A DNA stretch of 64,000 nucleotides from a virus, in IMG/VR virus record IMGVR_UViG_3300045256_000188, positions 19,426 to 83,425 of that record. The stretch is one strand, 5' to 3'. A program made the translations under genes and the position numbers. Numbering within the stretch: position 1 is the stretch's first letter; the number at the start of each line of letters is the position of its first letter. Positions 17,710 through 25,510 of the stretch are shown in pieces. The notes under the pieces are model-generated. The model ran no database searches. It was not told the DNA's origin and saw only the letters and a list, made by a program, of their open reading frames with translations.

Positions 17710-18422
17710 TAGTATTCATCATCCCCACTGGATTCCAACGGATTGTTGTTGAGAAGATCCACCAGCGACTTATCAGCTTGGGCAGAGACGTTAGTATTCT
17801 GGATCAAGTTGTTGTTCTGAACCTGAACGCCAGCTTTGGTTGCCGCCAACAACTTAGCCTTAGCTTCGAGGGCCTTGATAGCTGTCAAGTTTACCGTCGC
17901 TTTGATCTCCAGTGCTTTGGTGAGGTTATCTACCCACATCCGTGATGGGTTCTGCCCAGCATTTATTGCTTTCTGAATTTCACCACGACACAAATTGATG
18001 GCGTCCTGCGTTTCTTGACGATCATGTCTAGTGCCCTGGACCACTTCTTCGGCGATTGCATCAAACTGCTCAAATTGCTTGCGAATGTCCACCACCGGTT
18101 CCGGCGGCGGAGGTGGTGGAGTTGACTCCTCGGCGGTCACCAGCTGAGGGAGGATATCGAGGCGACGGACCTCGGAAGTCTGGGGCGGAGTAGCTGGGGG
18201 TTCGTCGAGCTTGTCGGCAGCGGGGTTCGGGGCCATCTCGATAGGCGGGGAGGCATCACCATCTACGCCGGGGACCTCGGCCACCATACGGCCGGTCAAG
18301 TACTCGTCTGTTTCGTCCAGTTCACCTAGCAAGCCCTTCATCTCGTCGTCGAGGTCATCGACGTCTTGCGGCGGACCCTCGGTATCAAACTGGTCGTCAG
18401 GGTCGATGGGAATATCTGGCAT
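17709..18422 (-). CDS. Unknown protein upstream of terminase, possible small subunit
   Basis: A 237-residue protein whose stop overlaps the terminase start by one base. The N-terminal half is acidic and proline-rich, with a PPPPPPEP run near residue 105. The C-terminal half is helical and Ala/Lys-rich (roughly residues 125-215) with ALEAKAKLLAATKAG, and the tail is Asn/acidic. Position directly before gp17 is where the small terminase subunit (gp16) lies, and a helical oligomerisation core would fit, but no helix-turn-helix or family motif is recognised. The call as small subunit is inference from order only. Confidence 0.5.
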   Translation of the reverse strand: MPDIPIDPDDQFDTEGPPQDVDDLDDEMKGLLGELDETDEYLTGRMVAEVPGVDGDASPPIEMAPNPAADKLDEPPATPPQTSEVRRLDILPQLVTAEESTPPPPPPEPVVDIRKQFEQFDAIAEEVVQGTRHDRQETQDAINLCRGEIQKAINAGQNPSRMWVDNLTKALEIKATVNLTAIKALEAKAKLLAATKAGVQVQNNNLIQNTNVSAQADKSLVDLLNNNPLESSGDDEY

Positions 18423-18423
18423 A

Positions 18424-19068
18424 TTAGCCCAGCTTTTGAGTGAGAGCGTACAACCAGTCTCGGTCTACACCCGGCCGGCTCATCAACTTACCAGCCAAGG
18501 TTTTCACGTACAGCCTGTTGGGGACTTCGGCCATAACCTCAGGTGTGAGGGGTTGGCCGATATGCTCGGCCAGGAACTTCAGAGCGGGCTGGAACTTCTC
18601 CGGCACCTTAGCCTCCTTAAGGGAGGCTGCCATTGTCTTCTCCTGGGTCCGGGCGGAGTGGGCGTGAGCGATACGGGCCCGGCCATGCGACTGCTGGTTG
18701 ACCGGTTGCCGCTTGGGTTGGACGCGAGCCGCCATTGTCAGCGTCTTGAGGGGATCAGTCTCGTTGTCGATGTGACTGTCGGTCGGGTTGGTGATTGTCC
18801 GACGACGTACACGATCCCGGATAGCTTCAGGGGTGCTCTCGCCGATCATAGTCCTAGAGATCAGCTTATTGAAGTCTTCGCATGTAACCGAGCCAGAGTC
18901 GATCCGTTCGATTACCGACTCCAGGGCAGCGTCAAGTTCCCGCTTCTTTGGCTGGATCATATCCTCTACCCCATATGGTTTGCCCGGACTATGTATCTTT
19001 ACGGGCCGCAGGAATCCTGCCATATCTTTGGTAAAGACAACAACGTCCGTATTAGAGCCAGTAACCAA
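18424..19068 (-). CDS. Unknown protein
   Basis: A 214-residue basic protein immediately upstream of the terminase operon. Not recognised. The middle (about 105-145) is rich in Arg, Gln, His and Lys and may be disordered or bind nucleic acid; the last 70 residues look globular and end in VDRDWLYALTQKLG. The start is ambiguous: the furthest Met gives 214 residues, but Met37 (MIQPKKRELD) has GGGGTAGAGGAT in front of it and is a good alternative. It is divergent from the plus-strand gene beginning 19 nt away, so promoters for both strands must lie in or across this short gap. Confidence 0.6.
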   Translation of the reverse strand: MVTGSNTDVVVFTKDMAGFLRPVKIHSPGKPYGVEDMIQPKKRELDAALESVIERIDSGSVTCEDFNKLISRTMIGESTPEAIRDRVRRRTITNPTDSHIDNETDPLKTLTMAARVQPKRQPVNQQSHGRARIAHAHSARTQEKTMAASLKEAKVPEKFQPALKFLAEHIGQPLTPEVMAEVPNRLYVKTLAGKLMSRPGVDRDWLYALTQKLG

Positions 19069-19086
19069 CCATCCGCGAGGCCCTAA

Positions 19087-19680
19087 ATGCTACGTCGCCA
19101 GGAGCGTAAGCTCAAAATCAAAGTAACCGACAGTCTCCGCATCCGCATGCTCGACGTCGCCCGGCAGTTCGACATCAACAAGGGTGGCCACTACGACGGC
19201 TCCGGCGGGATGGTCGTTAACGTCTGGTGTGCCCCAGACGACAAGCCGGTCTGCTGGGACGTGCCCATCAACCAGGGCGGACTAGACTATCCGCGGGAGT
19301 TCGTCGGCACCATCCGCTTCGAGCTACTGACAGACGACACCTACCAACTCGAACTGGAAGCGCTCCCTTACGAACTGTACCGAGAACGGGAACGGCCCCG
19401 CAAGCCCTCGGAAGCCGAACTGGGCCAGTGCCTCAACTGGATCGAGGTCAAGGCTCAGGAACTACTACGGCTGGCTGACCTGCACCCGGACATCGTGGGC
19501 CTTAAATGCCCCTTCTGCAACTACATCCACCCAACGGGCGAGCTACTCAACGACATGCTCACCCACATCCAGGATGTCCACGGTACGTCTATCCTGGGCC
19601 TGACCCTAAGTGACCCGCCCTATATCACCGTGGACGGCGGAGCCAAACACAACCTCGAACCTGCTGAGCAGTTCGTATGA
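19087..19680 (+). CDS. Unknown protein with C2H2-like zinc finger
   Basis: A 197-residue protein, plus strand, GCGAGG ribosome binding site seven bases upstream of ATG. Residues ~1-130 form an unrecognised domain. Residues ~140-162 carry CPFCNY then H at suitable spacing (MLTHIQDVHG), a C2H2-type finger. The extended C-terminal tail ends AEQFV. It overlaps the next gene by 4 nt (ATGA), so the two form a small operon opposite to the main transcription direction. A nucleic-acid-binding or regulatory role is only a guess from the finger. Confidence 0.65.
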   Translation: MLRRQERKLKIKVTDSLRIRMLDVARQFDINKGGHYDGSGGMVVNVWCAPDDKPVCWDVPINQGGLDYPREFVGTIRFELLTDDTYQLELEALPYELYRERERPRKPSEAELGQCLNWIEVKAQELLRLADLHPDIVGLKCPFCNYIHPTGELLNDMLTHIQDVHGTSILGLTLSDPPYITVDGGAKHNLEPAEQFV

Positions 19681-20060
19681 TTCAGCGGGAGCGTGCCTGG
19701 GGATTGGACGACGGTGGCCTACTGGCGGTGCTGGCTAACGACCTGCACTTGAAAGTATCCTACGGGGTGTTCCAGTCCAAGCAGTACGTCTTGAGCCGGC
19801 TAAACTTAGCCGGCAAGATACTCTACTGCTCCTGTCGTATCAGCACAGAAGGCACCGACGTGATGTTGACCGGTTCGAACGGTCAGGAAATGGTTGTCAA
19901 CATCGCCGACCCCAACAGCATCGAGAAGTTGGAGAAAGCCATCAAGGACGACAACTTCATGCTGGTTGCCGGTCCTAAGACCGAGCAAAAAATCATCGAG
20001 ATGGAGCGAGATGTGTTCGGCCTAGAAGATTTACTCTTCAAGATGAAGAGTACGATCTAG
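19677..20060 (+). CDS. Unknown protein
   Basis: A 127-residue protein in the same small plus-strand operon as the zinc-finger gene, translationally coupled by ATGA. Sequence has an alternating pattern suggesting a compact alpha/beta fold, with VLANDLHLKVSYGVF and a C-terminal helix. No family recognised. It ends convergently with the sigma-factor gene, overlapping it by 4 nt. Confidence 0.55.
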   Translation: MIQRERAWGLDDGGLLAVLANDLHLKVSYGVFQSKQYVLSRLNLAGKILYCSCRISTEGTDVMLTGSNGQEMVVNIADPNSIEKLEKAIKDDNFMLVAGPKTEQKIIEMERDVFGLEDLLFKMKSTI

Positions 20061-21049
20061 GACTCGTCCTCGTTGTCGTCCGCGCTACGTCGCCATCCGG
20101 CCCGCTGCCCATCAGCACCACGGTTCAGATTCGAGTCAGTCAGTTCCATACTCCGCAATTTCGTCAACTGGATGAAGTTGGTGACCGTAGCCCGGGATAG
20201 CCCGGTGCGGTCTACCAGCTTACCAATGATCCCATCGTGCGGCCGGTCGTCGTTCTCGGCAATCCAGGCGATTGCTTCGATGATCTGCAGGTGATCGTTG
20301 TGGTACTTCCACAATTCGCGGGCTTCGTTGAGGAACCTCTCCATCACCCCCGACACCGGCCGGCTCTTGGTCCCAAGGTGGTTAACGTAAGAGCCGGAGT
20401 TCTTGCGGTCCCGGCCCTCTTTCTTGATATAGGCCAAGATTACCGTTCGGGCGATCTGGCTCCACATGTTGAAGACTTTGGATATGCCGCGGAACAGTAC
20501 CGTCTCAGAACCACCATATCTGCCCTGCTTGGGCTCGACGCCCGGTGATGCATTCAGGAGGGCTTGGCAATGTGGGCAGCGACGGCCGCGGTGGAGACTG
20601 ATAACCTCCTCAATCGTCTTGATACCATACTCCTTGTCGCCCGGTTGGTAGAGCAGGGAGTCGGAGGGGCGTTCTGGGTTGAAGCAAACCCGACAGTGTG
20701 GGCGTGCTCGATACTTGTAGAGGGTCCGCTCGATTTGAACCCAGGCAGTCTGGAGAAGGTCACCGAAAGCGGACTCTTCTTGGCCTGGGTAGATGGTGTG
20801 GAGGCCCTGCTTGCGGATTATTTGGCGGATGAGTTCGGTGGCGTGACTCATGATCTGGTCACGCAGAACTACCTTCGTGCAACCCGTCCAAATGTATAGC
20901 GTTAGCTGCCATTCGACTTCTTCATTAATGAAATACAATTTACGTTGCGGCGTCACCACCGGTGGCGGGCACGGGGGGACTTGGCTGCTTGGAGGCTGGG
21001 ACAAGCAGCTTTCGTCGGATTTTGAATCTACTTTTAACGAGTTCTGCAC
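20057..21049 (-). CDS. Late-transcription sigma factor, gp55-like
   Basis: Resembles T4 gp55 and related phage late sigma factors that direct host RNA polymerase to late promoters. After a proline-rich 35-residue start, it has RKLYFINEEVEW, then LRDQIMSHATELIRQIIR, then GDLLQTAWVQIERTLYKY, which corresponds to sigma region 2. A four-Cys insertion (CRVC ... CPHC, residues ~119-160) suggests a zinc site. A C-terminal segment, IIGKLVDRTGLSRATVTNFI, is a helix-turn-helix that could act as region 4. The longest frame overlaps the helicase end by 110 nt; a GTG at 20959 gives a protein starting just before RKLYF and is plausible. I could not locate a convincing TATAAATA late promoter by eye. Confidence 0.75.
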   Translation of the reverse strand: MQNSLKVDSKSDESCLSQPPSSQVPPCPPPVVTPQRKLYFINEEVEWQLTLYIWTGCTKVVLRDQIMSHATELIRQIIRKQGLHTIYPGQEESAFGDLLQTAWVQIERTLYKYRARPHCRVCFNPERPSDSLLYQPGDKEYGIKTIEEVISLHRGRRCPHCQALLNASPGVEPKQGRYGGSETVLFRGISKVFNMWSQIARTVILAYIKKEGRDRKNSGSYVNHLGTKSRPVSGVMERFLNEARELWKYHNDHLQIIEAIAWIAENDDRPHDGIIGKLVDRTGLSRATVTNFIQLTKLRSMELTDSNLNRGADGQRAGWRRSADDNEDES

Positions 21050-24000
21050 CGTCCACGCTCCCGCCAGGAAATACGACCTTGGTAGGGTAGCCGGCTTGGA
21101 CTATCACCTTGAGCCGGGCCTTCGAGTGATCGTATAGGTACCGGTTGCAGCGGAAGAAGAAGTCGTAAATCTTGCTTTCGCCGCGACGGTTCCGCCGAAG
21201 GGCACGGCCGATCTTTTGAATGAACTCCGATTGGAGCTTACCCCCCGACGCGATTATCAGGTTCTCGCAACCTCCCTGCAGGTCAAGACCCCGGTTAATA
21301 ATCTTCCCGCCGATAAGTACATCCAGTTCCCGCCGTTCGAACGCACGCAATGCCTCATCACGTTTACGCTGCGGCGTCTTCCCGAAGATGAACTTCACCC
21401 TGAGTCCGGTCAGATTCACAGCCTCTTCCAACTTGAAACCCAACGCCTCCCGGTCCACCAGCACTAGTGTCCCATCCATCGGGTCCCGTTTACACCGCTT
21501 GCACAACTTCGCCACGATCGTGTGGAAGCGGACACTCTCAGTAATGTGCTCGTTGTAGGCGATGTCGTAAGCCGACGCCTCGTTGATATCCCCATCCAGC
21601 CCGCAGGCCAACATGTGGTATTCGCAAGGAATGATCCGGCCCAGCTTCGTCAGGTTCTCCCGCGTCTCCTGGAAAATCACACTGCCCAAGTGCTCCTGCA
21701 CCACCATCGCCTCGACCGGCTTGGCCGGATCGAACGGAGTACCAGAGTTGTGAACCAGCACACCATCAGCATAGAAGTTTGAGGCCGGATTGACGTCCAG
21801 AACGTCATACATTCTGACCTCTTTGCCGGTATCGACGACTTCAATCACCGACGTTTTAGCTTTTCGACAGAGATAAACGGGAACACCTTTCCATGAGGAC
21901 AAGCTGTGATCGTCAAAAGAGAACGGGATAAAAGCCGCATTGGGTATCACTACGTCATCACCGTTCGATGCGACGACTGTCCTGCAGTATACCAGTGCCC
22001 GGTGGACCGCCCAACCTATCAGATCCGGACTTTTGGTAGGCATCTGTGTCCGCAGTGCATCCAGAAATTGCCACACATCGTTGAGAGAAGAAGACGGGCT
22101 ATGGAGGCCACAAAAGAAAAGATGTTGCGAGATCACGGCGTGGAAAACTGGTTTTCCGTCGCAGAGCACCAGAAAACCGCGAAGTCCACTAGGCAACGGC
22201 TGTACGGCAGTGAGTCGTTCAACAATCAAAAACGGCGTAGGGAGACCTGCCTCGGCAGATACGGCGTTGACCACCCGATGAAACTGAAGGGCATGGTCCA
22301 GAGAGTCCAAAACACTATGATGGAGCGTTACGGCTGTCCCATCATCTTCCAAGCACCCGATAAGATCCAACGACGATTGAAGATATTCAAGCAGCGTTTC
22401 GGCGGCAACCCCGTCAACGACCCTTCCGTTCGACAGAAAATTAGCCGCACTCTCGCTGAAGGATACAGCAGTGGCAGACTCAAATTCCCGACCAAATTCA
22501 AGACCGGATACTACCTCGACCGGCATGGGCGGTTGTTGTATTACGCCTCGTCTTATGAACTCCTGTTTCTCCAGTTCCTCGACGGGCACGGCATTGCGTT
22601 CACCACGCAAGAACCCAGAATCGGCTATGAATTCGAGGGGAGACGCCAATACGTGATCGATTTCTGTACCGACGAGTGCTTGATCGAGGTAGGACCGCGT
22701 AAACTCAAGGCCCGGCCACGCAATGTGGCCAAGATCCACGCCGGGGTCGCTTTTGCCCAGAAAGTCGGTAAGCGATATAAGCTTCTCGACGAGACGATCA
22801 TCTTGAGTCTGGATAATTTGACCTGGGCTGATATCTTGAACTCTGATGTAGCGTCCCAGATCGTCAGCGATAAGGTGATCACCTGACGCCCCTAGCCGCG
22901 TACCGTCGCTGAATAAGACCTCCCATAACCTCTTAAAGCCGCTGTCAACAACTGTCCCGACCCCAAAAACATCCCTACCATTCGATCGGCACAGGACGTC
23001 AACCACCTGACCGTCGCCGAACGAACTCAACTTTCTACATCCATCTTTAGTGACCACAGACACATCGCCTGGCAAGCAGAACCCATACCGCCGCCGGCCT
23101 CTGAAATAGAAGCGGAACAGGTTCTTCCACGGATCGGACACAGCCTTGTCGCAATTATGAACTAACAAGCCGTTCGCTTCAAAACAAGCTGGACCGGGGA
23201 CAGTCAAATCAATCAAGCGTGCGGGATCAGCCAACTCGACGGTTTTAACTATTTCAACCGCATAATCACAGAGACTGGTGTCCACTCGTTTAGAAGCAAG
23301 GCGATTTTGCAAATTCCGCACATAACCACGCCATAGATCATCACCTCGCTGGCGACGATCCCACGCCGTCTTGCTGTCTATGCCAGCGAACGCCGCCACT
23401 TTGGCGTCACTAACACCGAATAAATTTTTGGCAGCAGCATAATTGGCCGGTACCACCGCGATCAAATTGTCAATTGATTTTTGCCATTTAACCAACCTTA
23501 TAAGACTAATTTTGTTACGATTGCCAGGAGACACACCGGTAGTGTTGGTCCCTAGGATTCTAGCCAGTTTGACTGGGGGCAGACCAGCTTCCCGCCAGTG
23601 AGCCAACCATGGTTGCGGATCAATTCGTCGTTCACTGTCCACAACCGAAGAGAGCACGGGTTTGCTCTGTTTTCGGCTGAAACCAAAACCAACCAGTCGA
23701 TGCCACTTCCTAAAATTTTCGCCAGATACGGCAACCCGCCACAGTTTAGCGTGTTGTGCACGATCACGCTTATTACTAATGAACACACTAGAGCCAATTC
23801 CTAAATAAGCCATGAGTTTCTGAGCGAAATTCATCAATGCCCAATCGATTGAGTCACAAGTCACGGAGCTTGGATAAGACGACCCTTTTGCATCAAATAA
23901 TCCACGCAATAAGCTAGCCGCAGCGTCGGTGCTGGGAACCACAAATCGTGGATCGATCGACCCCATCTTACGTCCGGGTTTGAACCCAAGCTGTTTCAAC

Positions 24001-25289
24001 CATGCTGTTAAGGCTGACGACTTGATTATAAACACAAAATCGCCACGGCGATTGAAACCAGATTTAAATGACCCAGACCAGGCGACAGCCATCGCCACAC
24101 CAACAGCATGCCAGTCGTCAACATCTTTCCGAACTGCGAAGCGTACTCGCTCATTATCCAAAAAATGGCCATCTCCGATAAACAGACCGAGGTGGTACCA
24201 AGAGTCTATGATTGTGGTGGTAGCAATCTCCGGGCGAGGGGCCAACAGCAAGTCGCCGGGGACGAGATCGCAAGCATGACGATAGTCGCATCGGCCATTA
24301 ACTAAAACAGCACATGGATGGTTGTGCGAAGTCCGCAAAATTATACCAGTCGTGGTTGTAACGTTGACAGTAGCTTCTACCTTTTCGGACCACCCACTAA
24401 TTCGATAATACTTATCATTGACGCGAGCCATTACAACTTGACCAGTCTGCAAACGTTCTACCACCACTGCGGCTCGTTCGAGACCTCCGTCGGTGACTAT
24501 TACAGTGTCTTCGTGAACGCACTCGTCCACAATAATCATTTCGGCCTTGCGGACGTACTCGATCAGCACCTTAGCATTCTTGCGACGGGTCTTGAACGCC
24601 TTGAACTTCTTATCCCACTGTTCCATCCGTTTCTGGAACGAGATATCGCCTTCCCCCATCTTCTGGGTAGGGACCTCCGGTGGCTTGGTAGGCAATGTAA
24701 GTGACTGGATAGAACCGATGACCACCATCTGGCCATTGGGCCGCTTCCCAGCGTAGAACATGCCGACTTCTTCGGCCACATCCCGCAGTTCCAGCCGCTC
24801 CTTGAGTTGCTTTACTACAATCACTTGGTCAGCGAGGATGATCGTCGGGCAAGGAATAGCCTTGCAAGTGCCGGCGATGAGTTCGCCCTTACCGCCGCCG
24901 GTTGGTATGTCGATAATACCGCACTCGACCCTGACGGTCTTTCGGATGCAGTCGATCTGGTACTGCTCCAGCTTGATGCCGGGCAGGAAATTCTCGTCGA
25001 TGGTATCAGGATCGACTGTTTGGTAATTCCAAGCTGGGCGAAGATCGCGAACTGAGAGGGGTAGGTTGTGCTTGTTGCAAACACCACGGAGCATCGACAG
25101 GAATGGGCGGGCCATTCGCCGCCGGCCGCGATTGTACTTGCGGAACACCCCATCCCAATTCGCCATCTGGGTTGGGTCAACATAACGGCCCGGTCGACTA
25201 ACACTGAACTCTTCCCAAAGGATGTTCTCCTCGGCGTCCGTGATGTTGTCGAAGTAAATCCACTGGTTGTCGTTGAGTATGGCGATCAC
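20940..25289 (-). CDS. UvsW-like superfamily 2 helicase with two inteins
   Basis: ATP-dependent DNA helicase of the T4 UvsW type (recombination, fork repair, R-loop removal). The 1449-residue precursor minus inteins (456 and 444) gives about 549 residues (UvsW: 503). Exteins are 1-256, 713-737 and 1182-1449. Motif I: DIPTGGGKGELIAG (~128-141). Motif II: EMIIVDE joined after splicing to CDKA, a DEAD-box variant DECD. Motif III region: YGF joined to SGTPFD. Motifs V and VI: NRGLDLQG and QKIGRALRR. The start is GTG with AGAGG eight bases upstream. The C-terminal ~40 residues are disordered. Confidence 0.9.
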   Translation of the reverse strand: MIAILNDNQWIYFDNITDAEENILWEEFSVSRPGRYVDPTQMANWDGVFRKYNRGRRRMARPFLSMLRGVCNKHNLPLSVRDLRPAWNYQTVDPDTIDENFLPGIKLEQYQIDCIRKTVRVECGIIDIPTGGGKGELIAGTCKAIPCPTIILADQVIVVKQLKERLELRDVAEEVGMFYAGKRPNGQMVVIGSIQSLTLPTKPPEVPTQKMGEGDISFQKRMEQWDKKFKAFKTRRKNAKVLIEYVRKAEMIIVDECVHEDTVIVTDGGLERAAVVVERLQTGQVVMARVNDKYYRISGWSEKVEATVNVTTTTGIILRTSHNHPCAVLVNGRCDYRHACDLVPGDLLLAPRPEIATTTIIDSWYHLGLFIGDGHFLDNERVRFAVRKDVDDWHAVGVAMAVAWSGSFKSGFNRRGDFVFIIKSSALTAWLKQLGFKPGRKMGSIDPRFVVPSTDAAASLLRGLFDAKGSSYPSSVTCDSIDWALMNFAQKLMAYLGIGSSVFISNKRDRAQHAKLWRVAVSGENFRKWHRLVGFGFSRKQSKPVLSSVVDSERRIDPQPWLAHWREAGLPPVKLARILGTNTTGVSPGNRNKISLIRLVKWQKSIDNLIAVVPANYAAAKNLFGVSDAKVAAFAGIDSKTAWDRRQRGDDLWRGYVRNLQNRLASKRVDTSLCDYAVEIVKTVELADPARLIDLTVPGPACFEANGLLVHNCDKAVSDPWKNLFRFYFRGRRRYGFCLPGDVSVVTKDGCRKLSSFGDGQVVDVLCRSNGRDVFGVGTVVDSGFKRLWEVLFSDGTRLGASGDHLIADDLGRYIRVQDISPGQIIQTQDDRLVEKLISLTDFLGKSDPGVDLGHIAWPGLEFTRSYLDQALVGTEIDHVLASPLEFIADSGFLRGERNAVPVEELEKQEFIRRGVIQQPPMPVEVVSGLEFGREFESATAVSFSESAANFLSNGRVVDGVAAETLLEYLQSSLDLIGCLEDDGTAVTLHHSVLDSLDHALQFHRVVNAVSAEAGLPTPFLIVERLTAVQPLPSGLRGFLVLCDGKPVFHAVISQHLFFCGLHSPSSSLNDVWQFLDALRTQMPTKSPDLIGWAVHRALVYCRTVVASNGDDVVIPNAAFIPFSFDDHSLSSWKGVPVYLCRKAKTSVIEVVDTGKEVRMYDVLDVNPASNFYADGVLVHNSGTPFDPAKPVEAMVVQEHLGSVIFQETRENLTKLGRIIPCEYHMLACGLDGDINEASAYDIAYNEHITESVRFHTIVAKLCKRCKRDPMDGTLVLVDREALGFKLEEAVNLTGLRVKFIFGKTPQRKRDEALRAFERRELDVLIGGKIINRGLDLQGGCENLIIASGGKLQSEFIQKIGRALRRNRRGESKIYDFFFRCNRYLYDHSKARLKVIVQAGYPTKVVFPGGSVDGAELVKSRFKIRRKLLVPASKQPSPPVPATGGDAAT
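21894..21908 (+). promoter_or_regulatory. Ribosome binding site and GTG start of the antisense endonuclease
   Basis: The sequence tgaggacaagctgtg combines an in-frame TGA, a GAGGA Shine-Dalgarno core and a GTG start at six-base spacing. It decides the start of the antisense gene and argues that it is translated. Confidence 0.75.
21906..22886 (+). CDS. Homing endonuclease (Vsr/PD-(D/E)XK-like) encoded antisense inside an intein
   Basis: A 326-residue ORF opposite to the helicase. GTG start with GAGGA six bases upstream and an in-frame TGA at 21894-21896, so this is the first possible start. Residues 22-51 form a four-Cys zinc ribbon (CDDC ... CPQC). Residues ~75-150 carry repeated YG-type modules (HGVENWFS, LYGSESFN, RYGVDHPM, RYGCPIIF) typical of DNA-binding regions in phage homing endonucleases. 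Residues ~215-265 match a very-short-patch-repair/PD-(D/E)XK nuclease core: SYELLFLQFL, YVIDF and LIEVGP give Glu218, Asp252 and Glu261. All Leu and Ser codons avoid TTA, CTA and TCA, as needed to keep the antisense intein frame open. Family assignment by eye. Confidence 0.85.
   Translation: MIVKRERDKSRIGYHYVITVRCDDCPAVYQCPVDRPTYQIRTFGRHLCPQCIQKLPHIVERRRRAMEATKEKMLRDHGVENWFSVAEHQKTAKSTRQRLYGSESFNNQKRRRETCLGRYGVDHPMKLKGMVQRVQNTMMERYGCPIIFQAPDKIQRRLKIFKQRFGGNPVNDPSVRQKISRTLAEGYSSGRLKFPTKFKTGYYLDRHGRLLYYASSYELLFLQFLDGHGIAFTTQEPRIGYEFEGRRQYVIDFCTDECLIEVGPRKLKARPRNVAKIHAGVAFAQKVGKRYKLLDETIILSLDNLTWADILNSDVASQIVSDKVIT
23154..24521 (-). mobile_element. Helicase intein 1, LAGLIDADG type (456 aa)
   Basis: Precursor residues 257-712. 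Starts CVHEDTVIVTDGG, ends ANGLLVHN before Cys+1. LAGLIDADG motifs HLGLFIGDG and LLRGLFDAKG (second motif with Lys after Ala). A long helical segment precedes block F. Insertion splits the DEAD-type box between Asp-Glu and Cys-Asp. Confidence 0.92.
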
Positions 25290-25510
25290 TCGATGACCTC
25301 TTTATCTCGCCATCCATCACAACTCGCCGCCGGTCATTACCGAATTTGACTTCTCCTTCAACCGGTAACACCGTTCTGACAAGGTATCTACTAATACCAG
25401 TGACAGATGGGATCTCTTTGATCGATTTACCTTCGGTGACCAAATCGCAAATACAACGGGAGCCTGGGATGAATACCCCCCAGGCCCCGTTGGTGCCGCA
25501 ACCACATACC
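25290..25510 (-). other. Intergenic stretch with HTH-like open frame
   Basis: Between reductase stop and helicase start one minus-strand frame is open and reads CGCGTNGAWGVF, then CICDLVTEGKSIKEI, then TGISRYLVRTVLP, resembling a small zinc-site plus helix-turn-helix protein. No ATG, GTG or TTG start was found in the interval itself; the frame continues into both neighbours. It may be a remnant of a mobile-element DNA-binding module or a small overlapping gene. Confidence 0.3.

Larger units (their letters stand above)
21747..23078 (-). mobile_element. Helicase intein 2 (444 aa), linker antisense to a homing endonuclease gene
   Basis: Precursor residues 738-1181. Block A: CLPGDVSVVTKDGCRKL; block B: ASGDHLI near intein residue 65-70; block F: MYDVLDVNPASNFYADG; block G: VLVHN before Ser+1. 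No LAGLIDADG or HNH is present in this frame. The ~327 residues in the middle are the exact codon-register antisense of the plus-strand ORF 21906-22886. The splicing domain itself looks complete. It separates YGF from SGTPFD of motif III. Confidence 0.88.
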
